Origin: an uncultured Paracoccus sp.
Lineage (GTDB): Bacteria > Pseudomonadota > Alphaproteobacteria > Rhodobacterales > Rhodobacteraceae
Length of the DNA: 20,113 nucleotides
Assembly (NCBI RefSeq): GCF_946221145.1
Contig: NZ_CAMIOH010000038.1
Span: 1-20,113 of the forward strand
Reading direction: 5' to 3'
A program made the position numbers and the translations under genes. Positions 1 to 8,074 of the stretch are shown here, piece by piece. The notes beneath the pieces are model-generated. The model worked only from the letters and a program-made list of their open reading frames with translations. It had not been told where the DNA came from and did not search any database. Each line of letters begins with the position of its first letter. Position 1 is the stretch's first letter.

Positions 1-1253
1 AGGCCGATCCACATGATCCGCGCCGGCAGGCCCTGAAAGGCGATGCGCTCGCGCGCCATGTCCAGCCAGGTGTGCAGATGGGCGTTGTCGGGGAACAGCT
101 CCTTCATCCGCTGGTCGGTCTTGTAGATGTCCTCGGGATCGCCCGACAGCGCGGCCCAGCGGAAGGGGCCGATGCCGCGGCAGAACAGCGGGCGGATATA
201 GGCGGGCACGAAACCGGGAAAGGCGAAGGCGTTCTCCAGCCCCTCGTCCTTGGCGACCTGGCGGATGTTGTTGCCGTAATCCAGCGTGGGCACGCCGGCG
301 TTCCAGAAATCGACCATCGCCGCGACATGGGCCTTCATGCTGGCGCGGGCGGCGGCCTCGACGGCCTTGGGGTCGGTCTCCTGCCGGGCGCGCCATTCGG
401 CGACGGTCCAGCCCAGCGGCAGATAGCCGTGGATCGGGTCATGGGCGCTGGTCTGGTCGGTGACGATGTCGGGGCGGGGCCCGCCCGCCTTCATGCGGCG
501 CACCAGTTCGGGAAAGATCTCGGCCGCATTGCCGATCAGCGCCACGGACTTGGCCTCCCCGGCCCTGGTCCAGCGGTCGATCATCGCCAGCGCCTCGTCC
601 AGCGTGTGGGCCTTGTCGTCGCAATAGCGGGTGCGAATGCGGAAATCGGCGCGCGTCTCGTCGCATTCGACCGCAAGACAGCAGGCCCCGGCCATCACCG
701 CGGCCAAAGGCTGGGCCCCGCCCATGCCGCCAAGGCCCGCGGTCAGGATCCACTTGCCGCGCAGGTTGCCGCCGTAATGCTGGCGCCCGGCCTCGGCAAA
801 GGTTTCATAGGTGCCCTGCACGATGCCCTGAGTGCCGATATAGATCCACGACCCGGCAGTCATCTGGCCGTACATGGCCAGGCCCTTGCGGTCCAGTTCG
901 TTGAAATGATCCCAGGTGGCCCAGTGCGGAACAAGGTTCGAGTTCGCGATCAGCACGCGCGGCGCGTCCTTGTGGGTGCGGAACACGCCGACCGGCTTGC
1001 CCGACTGGACCAGCAGGGTCTGATCCTCATCGAGGTCGCGCAGGCTGGCCACGATCCGGTCGAAATCGTCCCAGGTCCGCGCGGCGCGGCCGATGCCGCC
1101 ATAGACCACCAGTTCGTGCGGGTTCTCGGCCACGTCGGGATGCAGGTTGTTCATCAGCATCCGCAAGGGCGCCTCGGTCAGCCAGCTTTTCGCGGTCAGT
1201 TCGGTGCCGGTGGCCGGAAAGATGTCACGGGTGTTGTGGCGCGGGTTGTTCAT
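1..1253 (-). CDS. hutU: Urocanate hydratase HutU (partial, C-terminus beyond left edge)
   Basis: Second step of histidine degradation: NAD+-dependent hydration of urocanate to 4-imidazolone-5-propionate in the cytoplasm. About 417 of roughly 555 residues are present. The N-terminus (MNNPRHNTRDIF) and the NAD-binding glycine motif LGGMGGAQ (Met at residue 177) match the family, as do TLDYGNN (Tyr326) and LFCRGIGPFRW. The ATG at 1253 is preferred over an in-frame ATG at 1259, because AAGGA at 1264-1260 sits 6 nt upstream of it; the 1259 ATG would overlap the hutG stop (ATGA) but lies directly against that ribosome site. It is the last visible gene of the hutIHGU operon. Odd: the last visible residues read LPARIMWIG, where I recall LPARICWVG with active-site Cys410 in Pseudomonas putida. 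Family assignment is very secure. Confidence 0.97.
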   Translation of the reverse strand, partial: MNNPRHNTRDIFPATGTELTAKSWLTEAPLRMLMNNLHPDVAENPHELVVYGGIGRAARTWDDFDRIVASLRDLDEDQTLLVQSGKPVGVFRTHKDAPRVLIANSNLVPHWATWDHFNELDRKGLAMYGQMTAGSWIYIGTQGIVQGTYETFAEAGRQHYGGNLRGKWILTAGLGGMGGAQPLAAVMAGACCLAVECDETRADFRIRTRYCDDKAHTLDEALAMIDRWTRAGEAKSVALIGNAAEIFPELVRRMKAGGPRPDIVTDQTSAHDPIHGYLPLGWTVAEWRARQETDPKAVEAAARASMKAHVAAMVDFWNAGVPTLDYGNNIRQVAKDEGLENAFAFPGFVPAYIRPLFCRGIGPFRWAALSGDPEDIYKTDQRMKELFPDNAHLHTWLDMARERIAFQGLPARIMWIG

Positions 1254-1255
1254 GG

Positions 1256-2047
1256 TCATTCCTTCAGTTCGGCGGCGAGATCCGCAAGCGTTGCAAGGAT
1301 ATGTTTCAGCGTGCCGCGCAGGGGCGCGGCCTTCTCGGGGTCATAGGCGAAGGACGCGGCCTCGGCCGTCAGATGGGTGGATTGCGCCAGTTCCATCTGG
1401 ATCGCATGGACCCCGTCGCTAGGGCGCCCGTAATGGCGCGTGGTCCAGCCGCCCTTGAAGCGGCCGTTCAGGACCCAAGTCCGCTCGCTGTTTTTCACGA
1501 TCCGCGCCACGGCATCCTCGATGCGCGGGTCGCATGTGGTGCCGCCGGCGGTACCGATGTTGAAATCGGGCAGGATGCCGTCGAACAGGAAGGGGATATG
1601 GCTGCGGATCGAATGGCAGTCGTAAAGGATCGCCACCCCGTGCCGGGCGCGGACCCGGTCGATCTGCGTGGACAGCGCCGCGTGATAGGGCGCGTGGAAC
1701 CGGGCCGTGCGGTCGGCGATATCTTCGGCAGTCGGTTCTTGGGTCCAGATCGGCTCGCCGTCGAAATCGGTCAGCGGCACCAGCCCGGTGGTGTTCTGGC
1801 CGGGATAGAGGCTGGCATTGTCCGGCCCGCGATTGGCGTCGATGACATAGCGGTGGAATGTCGCCCGCACGGTCGTCGCGCCGGGCAGCAAACCGTCGTA
1901 AAGCCGGTGGATTTGCCAGTCGGTATCGGCCAGTTCCCGCCCGCGCCCGTTCAGGGCCGTGCGGATGTCGTCGGGCAGATGCGTTCCGGTATGGGGCAGG
2001 CCCAGGATGACGGGGCTGTCGCCTTCGAAAACCTCGACCGGATTCAC
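1256..2047 (-). CDS. hutG: N-formylglutamate deformylase HutG
   Basis: Hydrolyses N-formyl-L-glutamate to glutamate and formate, the last step of the five-step Hut pathway; it therefore pairs with HutF, encoded divergently. At 263 residues it has the usual length of the N-formylglutamate amidohydrolase family. Motifs seen include GLPHTGTHLP near the N-terminus, the histidine-containing ILYDCHSIRSHIP, NGRFKGGWTTRHYG and HAIQMELAQSTHL near the C-terminus. The start is a GTG at 2047 that overlaps the hutH TGA as GTGA; GAGG at 2058-2055 lies 7 nt upstream, so translation is probably coupled to hutH. The frame is open further upstream inside hutH, but that stretch is arginine/proline-rich nonsense and was excluded. 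The hutU start follows the stop by 2 nt. Confidence 0.95.
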   Translation of the reverse strand: MNPVEVFEGDSPVILGLPHTGTHLPDDIRTALNGRGRELADTDWQIHRLYDGLLPGATTVRATFHRYVIDANRGPDNASLYPGQNTTGLVPLTDFDGEPIWTQEPTAEDIADRTARFHAPYHAALSTQIDRVRARHGVAILYDCHSIRSHIPFLFDGILPDFNIGTAGGTTCDPRIEDAVARIVKNSERTWVLNGRFKGGWTTRHYGRPSDGVHAIQMELAQSTHLTAEAASFAYDPEKAAPLRGTLKHILATLADLAAELKE

Positions 2048-3585
2048 GGACGCACCTCGGCCAGCAGGTCGGCGGGCACGGCGGCGGTCAGAGCGCCCTC
2101 GCGGACCAGGCGCGCGGCCTCGACCAGATCGGGGGCGAGGTAGCGGTCCTGCGCCAGCGGCGGGACGGTTTCGCGCAAGGTGGCGATCACGGCCTGCAAG
2201 GGGGCCGATGTCGCCAGCGGCGCGCGGAACTCCACCCCCGCTGCGGCGCACATCGCCTCGATCCCCAGGATCTGCGTCAGGTTCGCGTTCATCCGCTTCA
2301 GGCGGCGCGCGCCATGGGCGGCCATGCTGACGTGATCCTCCTGGTTGGCGCTTGTGGGCGTCGAATCCGTGCTGCACGGCGTCGCCAGGTGCTTGTTCTC
2401 GCTCATCAGGGCGGCACTGGTGACTTCGGCGATCATCAAGCCGCTGTTCAGCCCCGGATCGGGCGTCAGGAAGGGCGGCAGGTCATGGGACAGAGCCGGA
2501 TCCACCATCAGCGCGATGCGCCGCTGCGCGATGGCGCCCATTTCCGCGATCGCCAGGGCGATCTGGTCGGCGGCGAAGGCCACGGGTTCGGCATGGAAGT
2601 TCCCGCCCGAGACGATCCGGTCCGCGCCCACCAGGACCAACGGGTTGTCGGTCGCGGCGTTCGATTCGATCTCCAGCGTGCGGGCGGTCTGCCACAGCAG
2701 GTCGATGCAGGCACCCGTGACCTGAGGCTGGCAACGGATGCAATAGGGATCCTGCACGCGTGTATCGCCCTGGCGGTGGCTTTCGCGGATCGCGCTGCCC
2801 TCCATCAGCGTGCGGATGGCGCGGGCCGCGGCGATCTGGCCGCGATGGCCGCGCAGGGTGTGGATCTCGTCCAGGAAGGGCGCGGTCGATCCCATGATGG
2901 CGTCGGTGGAGAGCGCCGAGGTCACAAGCGCCGCGCGGGCCGAGGCGAAGGCCTCGAACAGCCCGGCAAGCGCGAAGGCGGTGGACACCTGGGTGCCGTT
3001 GATCAGGGCCAGCCCTTCCTTGGCGGCAAGCACCACGGGTTCCAGCCCCGCAGCCCGCAGCGCCTCGGCCCCCGGCATCTCCTGCCCCTGCCAAATCGCG
3101 CGGCCTTCGCCCAGCATCACCGCGGCCATATGCGCAAGCGGCGCCAGATCGCCCGAGGCGCCGACGGATCCTTGCGCCGGGATCACCGGCAGCACGTTCC
3201 GCGCCAGCATGTCCTCCAGCAGCGCGATCACCTCGGGGCGGACGCCGGATGCGCCGCGTCCCAGCGACAGAAGCTTCAGGACCAGGATCAGCCGCACCGT
3301 TTCCGGCTCGACCGCTTCTCCCACGCCGCAGCAATGGGACAGGATCAGGTTGCGCTGCAGCGTCGCGGTATCTTCGGGCGCGATCTTGATGGACGCCAGC
3401 TTGCCGAAGCCGGTGTTGACGCCATAGACGGGCTCGTCCCCGCCCGCCGCTTGGGCGATGCGGGCGGCGGATGCGGCGATGCCGTCGCGGGCGCTGTCGG
3501 CCAGCCGCACGGCCAGGCCCTGCCGCCAAACCTGTTCCAGTTGCGCCAGCGTGGTTTCTCCAGGGGTAAGGATCAGCTCAGACAA
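2044..3585 (-). CDS. hutH: Histidine ammonia-lyase HutH
   Basis: First step of histidine degradation: non-oxidative deamination of L-histidine to urocanate and ammonia. The 513-residue length is typical. The MIO electrophile forms from Ala143-Ser144-Gly145 in SVGASGDLAPLAH; the catalytic loop YGVNTGFG (Tyr54) and a QDPYCIRCQPQ motif are also present. I chose a TTG start at 3585, giving MSELILTPGETTLAQ, which lines up with known HutH N-termini. GGAGG at 3595-3591 lies 5 nt upstream. This start makes hutH overlap the end of hutI by 8 nt (TTGTCTGA). An in-frame ATG at 3609 would add 8 residues and lacks family support. Operon position two of hutIHGU. Confidence 0.96.
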   Translation of the reverse strand: MSELILTPGETTLAQLEQVWRQGLAVRLADSARDGIAASAARIAQAAGGDEPVYGVNTGFGKLASIKIAPEDTATLQRNLILSHCCGVGEAVEPETVRLILVLKLLSLGRGASGVRPEVIALLEDMLARNVLPVIPAQGSVGASGDLAPLAHMAAVMLGEGRAIWQGQEMPGAEALRAAGLEPVVLAAKEGLALINGTQVSTAFALAGLFEAFASARAALVTSALSTDAIMGSTAPFLDEIHTLRGHRGQIAAARAIRTLMEGSAIRESHRQGDTRVQDPYCIRCQPQVTGACIDLLWQTARTLEIESNAATDNPLVLVGADRIVSGGNFHAEPVAFAADQIALAIAEMGAIAQRRIALMVDPALSHDLPPFLTPDPGLNSGLMIAEVTSAALMSENKHLATPCSTDSTPTSANQEDHVSMAAHGARRLKRMNANLTQILGIEAMCAAAGVEFRAPLATSAPLQAVIATLRETVPPLAQDRYLAPDLVEAARLVREGALTAAVPADLLAEVRP

Positions 3586-4771
3586 ATTCGCCTCCGACGA
3601 TGCGGGCATGAAGGGGGTTGAAGCCGATGCGATAGGACAGTTCCGCCGGATGGGCGATGTCCCAGACCGCCAGATCGGCGCGCAGGCCGGGCGCGATGGC
3701 GCCCCGGTCGGGCAGGCCAAGGGCGCGGGCCGCGTTCAGGGTGACGCCCGCCAGGCATTCGCCGGGCGTCATGCGAAACAGCGTCGCCCCCATGTTCATC
3801 GCCAGCAGCAGCGATGTCAGGGGCGAGGTGCCGGGGTTGCAGTCGGTCGCCAGCGCCATCGGCACGCCCGCCTTGCGCAATGCCGCGACCGGGGGCAGCC
3901 TGGTTTCGCGCAGCGTGTAGAACGCGCCGGGCAGCAGCACCGCCACCGTGCCGGATGCGGCCATCGCGGCGATGCCGTCGCCCCTCAGATATTCCAGGTG
4001 ATCGGCCGAGATCGCGCCGTGCCGTGCGGCCAATGCCGCGCCGCCCAGGTCGGACAGCTGTTCGGCATGCAGCTTGACCGGCAGGCCCAGGGACGCCGCG
4101 TGGTCGAAGACCTGGGCGATTTCCTCAGGTGAAAAGGCGATGCCTTCGCAGAACCCGTCCACCGCGTCGAGCAGACCTTCGGCATGGGCGCGATCCATCC
4201 CGCCGATCACCACCTCGCGCAGATAGGCGGCGCGATCCTGGGCGTATTCGGGGGGCAGGGCGTGGGCGGCCAGCCAGGTCGTGCGCACCGTCACGGCGCG
4301 GACCTGCCCGATCCGGCGGGCGACGCGCAGCATCTTCAGCTCGGTTTCGATCTCCAGGCCATAGCCGGACTTGATCTCCAGCGTGGTCACGCCTTCGGCC
4401 AGCAGCGCATCGACGCGGGGCAGCGCCTGGGCCAGCAAATCGTCCTCCGCGGCGGCGCGGGTGTCGCGGACGCTGGACAGGATGCCGCCGCCTGCACGGG
4501 CGATGTCCTCATAGCTGGCGCCTTCCAGGCGCATCGCGAATTCGCGGGCGCGGTCGCCGCCAAAGACAACATGCGTGTGGCAGTCGATCAGGCCCGGCGT
4601 GACGACCCGCCCGCCCAGGTCACGGCGGGCCGCCGCGGCAAATTCGGCGGGCAGGTCCGAAGCATCGCCCGTCCAGGCGATCAGCCCGTCCCGGATCGCG
4701 ATGGCGGACGGCCCGGACAGGTCCGATGCATCGCCCCGGCCGGCCAGCCTGAGATTGTCCAGAACCTGCAT
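3578..4771 (-). CDS. hutI: Imidazolonepropionase HutI
   Basis: Third enzyme of the Hut pathway: a metal-dependent amidohydrolase that opens 4-imidazolone-5-propionate to N-formimidoyl-L-glutamate. It has 397 residues, normal for the family. The metal-binding DCHTHVVFGGDR (His65, His67) is near the N-terminus, followed by KSGYGLEIETELKMLR (from Lys134), KLHAEQLSDLGGA (His235), HLEY (His258) and ATDCNPGTSP (Asp310). The ATG at 4771 (MQVLDNLRLAG) is preceded by a GGGGGTGA purine tract. A longer open frame reaches further upstream, but it would run through the operator palindromes in the hutI-hutF gap, so the shorter start is chosen. It is the first gene of the minus-strand hutIHGU operon. Confidence 0.95.
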   Translation of the reverse strand: MQVLDNLRLAGRGDASDLSGPSAIAIRDGLIAWTGDASDLPAEFAAAARRDLGGRVVTPGLIDCHTHVVFGGDRAREFAMRLEGASYEDIARAGGGILSSVRDTRAAAEDDLLAQALPRVDALLAEGVTTLEIKSGYGLEIETELKMLRVARRIGQVRAVTVRTTWLAAHALPPEYAQDRAAYLREVVIGGMDRAHAEGLLDAVDGFCEGIAFSPEEIAQVFDHAASLGLPVKLHAEQLSDLGGAALAARHGAISADHLEYLRGDGIAAMAASGTVAVLLPGAFYTLRETRLPPVAALRKAGVPMALATDCNPGTSPLTSLLLAMNMGATLFRMTPGECLAGVTLNAARALGLPDRGAIAPGLRADLAVWDIAHPAELSYRIGFNPLHARIVGGEFV

Positions 4772-4792
4772 CGACTCACCCCCTTGCCATTC

Positions 4793-4806
4793 TATGTTTA
4801 AACATA
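4793..4806. promoter_or_regulatory. Probable HutC operator 1 (perfect palindrome)
   Basis: TATGTTTAAACATA is a perfect 14-bp inverted repeat. Its core GTTTAAAC fits the GTnTAnAC pattern expected for HutC-subfamily GntR repressors. It ends 22 bp upstream of the hutI start, in the divergent hutI/hutF gap, where a repressor would block the hutI promoter. The sequence is seen; binding by the neighbouring HutC is inferred. Confidence 0.75.
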
Positions 4807-4815
4807 TATCATCTC

Positions 4816-4829
4816 TATGTCTAAACTTA
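4816..4829. promoter_or_regulatory. Probable HutC operator 2 (imperfect copy)
   Basis: TATGTCTAAACTTA matches operator 1 at 12 of 14 positions and keeps the core GTCTAAAC (GTnTAnAC). Its centre lies 23 bp from that of operator 1, about two helical turns, so both sites would face roughly the same side of DNA. It lies 37 bp before the hutF start and probably controls hutF-hutC, giving autoregulation of hutC. Confidence 0.65.
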
Positions 4830-4866
4830 TTTTGCGTCAATTGAAATCGTTCAACCGGGGATCGCG

Positions 4867-6231
4867 ATGACTGTGCTTTGGGCGGAACGGGCCTTGCTGC
4901 CCGGCGGATGGGCGGAAAGCGTCCGGGTCGAGATCAACGCCGACGGGCGAATCGGCCAGGTCCGGGCGGGCGCGGACCCCGAGGGCCAGCGGGTGGGGCT
5001 GCTGCTGCCCGCGATGGCGAACCTGCATTCCCATGCCTTTCAGCGGGCCATGGCGGGCCTGTCCGAATCGCGCGGCCCCCATCCCCGCGACACTTTCTGG
5101 ACCTGGCGGCAGATCATGTTCCGCTTTCTGGACCACCTGACGCCCGACGACGTGGAAGCCATCGCCGCCCTTGTGCAGATGGAGATGCTGGAGGCCGGTT
5201 TCGCCACCAATGTCGAGTTTCATTACCTGCACCACCAGCGGGGCGGCGCGCCCTATGCCAACCTGGCCGAAATGTCGGACCGCATCGCCGCTGCCGCTGC
5301 GCGCACGGGGATCGGGCTGACGCTGCTGCCGGTGCACTACCAGTTCGGGGGCTGCGACGGACGCCCGCTTGGCGCCGGCCAGTCGCGCTTCGGCACCGAT
5401 CCGGACCTGTTCGTCCGGCTTCTCGACGCGGCCGAGGGCGCATTGCGCCACCTGTCCGCGGATGCGGGGATCGGCGTCGCACCACATTCCCTGCGCGCCG
5501 TCAGCCCCGATGCCCTGCGCCTGTGCGCGACCCTGCAGCCAGACCGTCCCCTGCACATGCACCTGGCCGAGCAGATCCCCGAGATCGAGGAGGTCCGGGC
5601 CGTCCACGGCCTGCGGCCCGTGGAATGGCTGCTGGAGCATTGCGCGCCTGACCGGCGCTGGACGCTGATCCACCTGACCCACATGACCAACGACGAAACC
5701 CGCCGCCTTGCGGCCACCGGGGCCGTCGCGGGGCTTTGCCCCATCACCGAGGCAAGCCTGGGCGACGGGATCTTCAACGGCACGGTCTGGCGCGACGCGG
5801 GCGGGCGGCTGGGCTTCGGGTCCGACAGCAACATCCGCATTTCCCTGGCCGAGGAACTGCGCGGCCTGGAATACAGCCAGCGTCTGCGCGACACCGCCCG
5901 CGCCATCCTGGCCGAGCCTGCGCGGTCCACGGGCCGGGTGCTGTATGACGCCGGACTTGACGGCGGCGCGACCGCGGCGGGCCGCGACACCGGCGCGATC
6001 CGCGAAGGGCTGTGGGCGGACCTGTGCGCGCTGGCGCTGGACACGCCGGTCATGGCGGGCCGGAAGGGCGACCGGATGCTGGACAGCCTGCTCTTCGCGG
6101 GCGGCGACGGTTTGGTGCGCGAGGTCTGGGCCGCCGGGCGCCATGTGGTCCGGGAAGGCAGGCATCCCGACCACGACCGGATCACCGCCGATTATCTGGC
6201 CTGCATCGCCAGCCTGCAGGAGCGGATGTGA
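4867..6231 (+). CDS. hutF: Formimidoylglutamate deiminase HutF
   Basis: Fourth step of the five-step Hut pathway: deiminates N-formimidoyl-L-glutamate to N-formyl-L-glutamate and ammonia. It has 454 residues and belongs to the amidohydrolase (TatD/cytosine-deaminase-like) superfamily. Metal and substrate motifs are LHSHAFQRAM (His54, His56), the tryptophan-rich FWTWRQIM, HMHLAEQ (His232), HLTHMT (around His269-His272) and GFGSDSNIRIS (Asp320). Start ATG at 4867 follows a weak GGGGA site 6 nt upstream. It opens a plus-strand pair with hutC and is divergent from hutI. Its presence together with hutG shows that formimidoylglutamate is handled by the deiminase/deformylase branch, with no single-step formimidoylglutamase seen in the window. 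Confidence 0.95.
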   Translation: MTVLWAERALLPGGWAESVRVEINADGRIGQVRAGADPEGQRVGLLLPAMANLHSHAFQRAMAGLSESRGPHPRDTFWTWRQIMFRFLDHLTPDDVEAIAALVQMEMLEAGFATNVEFHYLHHQRGGAPYANLAEMSDRIAAAAARTGIGLTLLPVHYQFGGCDGRPLGAGQSRFGTDPDLFVRLLDAAEGALRHLSADAGIGVAPHSLRAVSPDALRLCATLQPDRPLHMHLAEQIPEIEEVRAVHGLRPVEWLLEHCAPDRRWTLIHLTHMTNDETRRLAATGAVAGLCPITEASLGDGIFNGTVWRDAGGRLGFGSDSNIRISLAEELRGLEYSQRLRDTARAILAEPARSTGRVLYDAGLDGGATAAGRDTGAIREGLWADLCALALDTPVMAGRKGDRMLDSLLFAGGDGLVREVWAAGRHVVREGRHPDHDRITADYLACIASLQERM

Positions 6232-6941
6232 CCGCCAGAGTCCCCGCCCCGACCCTGCCCAAGGCGCAGGCCATCGCCCATGAGGTGCGGCGACGGATCA
6301 TCGACCGCGAATGGCGTCAGGGCGACCGCATCCCGGACGAGGCCGATCTGGCCGTCGAATTCGGCGCCGCGCGGGCGACGGTGAACAAGGCCTTGCAGAT
6401 GCTGGCCGACGAAGGCCTGTTGGACCGCCGCCGCCGCGCAGGCACGCGGGTCGCCGTGGACCCGGTCCGCAAAGCGGTCCTGACGATCCCCATCGTGCGC
6501 GAACAGATCGAAAGCGCGGGCATGGCTTATGGCCACCGCATCATCGCGCATCGCCGCGCCCCCGCACCCGAGGCCATCGCCCGCAGGCTTGACGTCGGGA
6601 CCGGCGCGCCCATGATCCACCTGCGCGCCGTCCATTACGGCGATGAAGCCCCGTTCCAATATGAGGACCGCTGGATCAACCCCCAGGCGGTCAGCGGAAT
6701 GGGCAGCGTGGATTTCCGCCATGTCAACGCGAACGAATGGCTGGTGCGCAACGCCCCCTATTCCCGCGCCGATTTCACCTTTTCGGCTGCCAATGCCGAT
6801 GCGCGGGACGCCCGAATGCTGCAGACGTATCCGGGGCAGGCGCTGCTGATCCTGCACCGGACCACCTGGAACGAGGATCACCCGATCACCACCGTCCGCA
6901 TCGCCTGCAAGCCCGGCCACCAGATCAGCACCAGCAATTAG
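6228..6941 (+). CDS. hutC: Histidine utilization repressor HutC (GntR family)
   Basis: GntR-family repressor of the hut genes, normally relieved by urocanate. It has 237 residues. The winged-helix N-terminal domain spans about residues 10-75, with the GntR recognition region ATVNKALQMLADEGLLDRRR. A UTRA effector domain follows to the C-terminus, with HLRAVHYGDEAPFQYEDRW and the typical end TTVRIACKPGHQ. The start is a GTG at 6228 overlapping the hutF stop by 3 bases; AGGAG at 6218-6222 lies 5 nt upstream, so it is probably translated from the hutF transcript. The 3' end overlaps the convergent aminotransferase gene by 4 bp. It likely binds the two palindromes at 4793-4829 and so controls its own operon. 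Confidence 0.93.
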   Translation: MTARVPAPTLPKAQAIAHEVRRRIIDREWRQGDRIPDEADLAVEFGAARATVNKALQMLADEGLLDRRRRAGTRVAVDPVRKAVLTIPIVREQIESAGMAYGHRIIAHRRAPAPEAIARRLDVGTGAPMIHLRAVHYGDEAPFQYEDRWINPQAVSGMGSVDFRHVNANEWLVRNAPYSRADFTFSAANADARDARMLQTYPGQALLILHRTTWNEDHPITTVRIACKPGHQISTSN

Positions 6942-8071
6942 GCCCCGCCCGCAGGCGCCCCGGTTTCCGCCATCGCCGCCGACAGTGCTGACAGGAAGAT
7001 GGCGTTTTCGCCCGGCGTGCCGATCGTGACGCGCGCCCAGCCGGTAAAGGGCGCTTCCTGCCAAGGCTTGATCAGGACGCCCTGGCGCCGCAGGGCCTCG
7101 GCCAGGTCGGAGGCCTTGCCGGGGGTGCGGAAGAACAGGAAGTTGGCCTGGCTGGGCGCCACCTCGACGCCCATGCCGCGCAGCGCATCGGCGACCCGGC
7201 CCCGTTCAGCACGGGTTGCTTCGACATTGCGCCGCAGATGGTCCCCGTCCTGCAGGGCCGCAAGCGCGCCGGCCGCGGCGAACGCGTTGACCGCGAAGGG
7301 ATTGCGGGTCTTGCGCAACGCCCACACCAGGGCCGCGTCGCTACCGATACCGTATCCCACGCGCGCGCCCGCCAGACCGTAAGCCTTGGAAAAGGTGCGC
7401 AGCGAAATCCAGTCGCGCCCGGCATCCGCCATCATCGTGCAGGCGTCGAAGGCCAGATCGTCCGACAGGTATTCCCGGTACGCCTCGTCGAAGACGAGCA
7501 GGGCCTGCGGGTCGATCCCGTCCAGAAGCTGGCGGAATTCGCCGGGGCCGATGGCCGGCCCCGCCGGGTTCGAGGGCGAGGAGAAGATCACGATCCGCGT
7601 GTCTGCTCCGGCCGCCGCGATCATCTCGCGCAGCGGAAAGGTCCAGTCGGGATGGAAGGGCACCTTCTGGACCACCGCGCCGCAGGATTGCGCCCCGAAT
7701 TCGTGCAGCCCGAAGCTGGGGCACAGCGTCACCACCCGGTCGCCCGGACGCAGCACGGCACGAAAGATCGCGCCGATCAGATCCTCGGATCCGTTGCCCA
7801 GGATGACGCGATCGGGATCGGTGCCGGCAAGCCGCGCGATGGTCTGGCGCAGTGCGCTGTCGGTGGCGTCGGGATAACGCCCGATCCCCGCCGCAGCGTC
7901 CCGCATCGCGACGATGGCCGCGGGCGAGGGGCCAAGCGGGGATTCGTTGCTGTCCAGTTTGGCGCGGGCGTCGAGGCCGTAAACCTCGCGGAAGCGGTCC
8001 AGCGCCAGACCCGCGTTGTAATCGGGAAGGCCCGCCACTTCGGGGCGGATGAGGTCGTTCTTCAGTGCCAT
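6938..8071 (-). CDS. HisC-like PLP aminotransferase (histidinol-phosphate aminotransferase family)
   Basis: Fold-type I PLP aminotransferase of 377 residues, closest to histidinol-phosphate/aromatic aminotransferases. Visible landmarks are KLDSNESPLGPSP near residue 38, SSPSNPAG (Asn168), VFDEAYREY (Asp195) and the PLP-lysine motif TFSKAYGLAGARVGYG (Lys229, Arg237). Histidine-biosynthesis HisC is one possibility. However, it sits last in a probable operon after an FAD-linked 2-hydroxyacid dehydrogenase and an ABC binding protein, beside hut, and no his biosynthetic gene is visible. A catabolic role transaminating an aromatic or imidazole 2-oxoacid is therefore plausible; this is inference. 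The ATG at 8071 starts 3 nt after the preceding stop, suggesting translational coupling. The stop codon overlaps hutC. Confidence 0.88.
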   Translation of the reverse strand: MALKNDLIRPEVAGLPDYNAGLALDRFREVYGLDARAKLDSNESPLGPSPAAIVAMRDAAAGIGRYPDATDSALRQTIARLAGTDPDRVILGNGSEDLIGAIFRAVLRPGDRVVTLCPSFGLHEFGAQSCGAVVQKVPFHPDWTFPLREMIAAAGADTRIVIFSSPSNPAGPAIGPGEFRQLLDGIDPQALLVFDEAYREYLSDDLAFDACTMMADAGRDWISLRTFSKAYGLAGARVGYGIGSDAALVWALRKTRNPFAVNAFAAAGALAALQDGDHLRRNVEATRAERGRVADALRGMGVEVAPSQANFLFFRTPGKASDLAEALRRQGVLIKPWQEAPFTGWARVTIGTPGENAIFLSALSAAMAETGAPAGGA

Positions 8072-8074
8072 GGT

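Noticed and set aside
2048..2377. Upstream in-frame extension of hutG
   Set aside because: It lies wholly inside hutH, is Arg/Pro/Gly-rich, and the GTG at 2047 with GAGG gives a standard-length HutG.
4837..6174. 445-codon minus-strand frame opposite hutF
   Set aside because: Antisense shadow of hutF with low-complexity Gln/Gly/Arg composition and no motif.
6938..8071. Calling the aminotransferase hisC of histidine biosynthesis
   Set aside because: Family similarity is real, but no his biosynthesis gene is nearby and the operon partners look catabolic, so no gene symbol was given.
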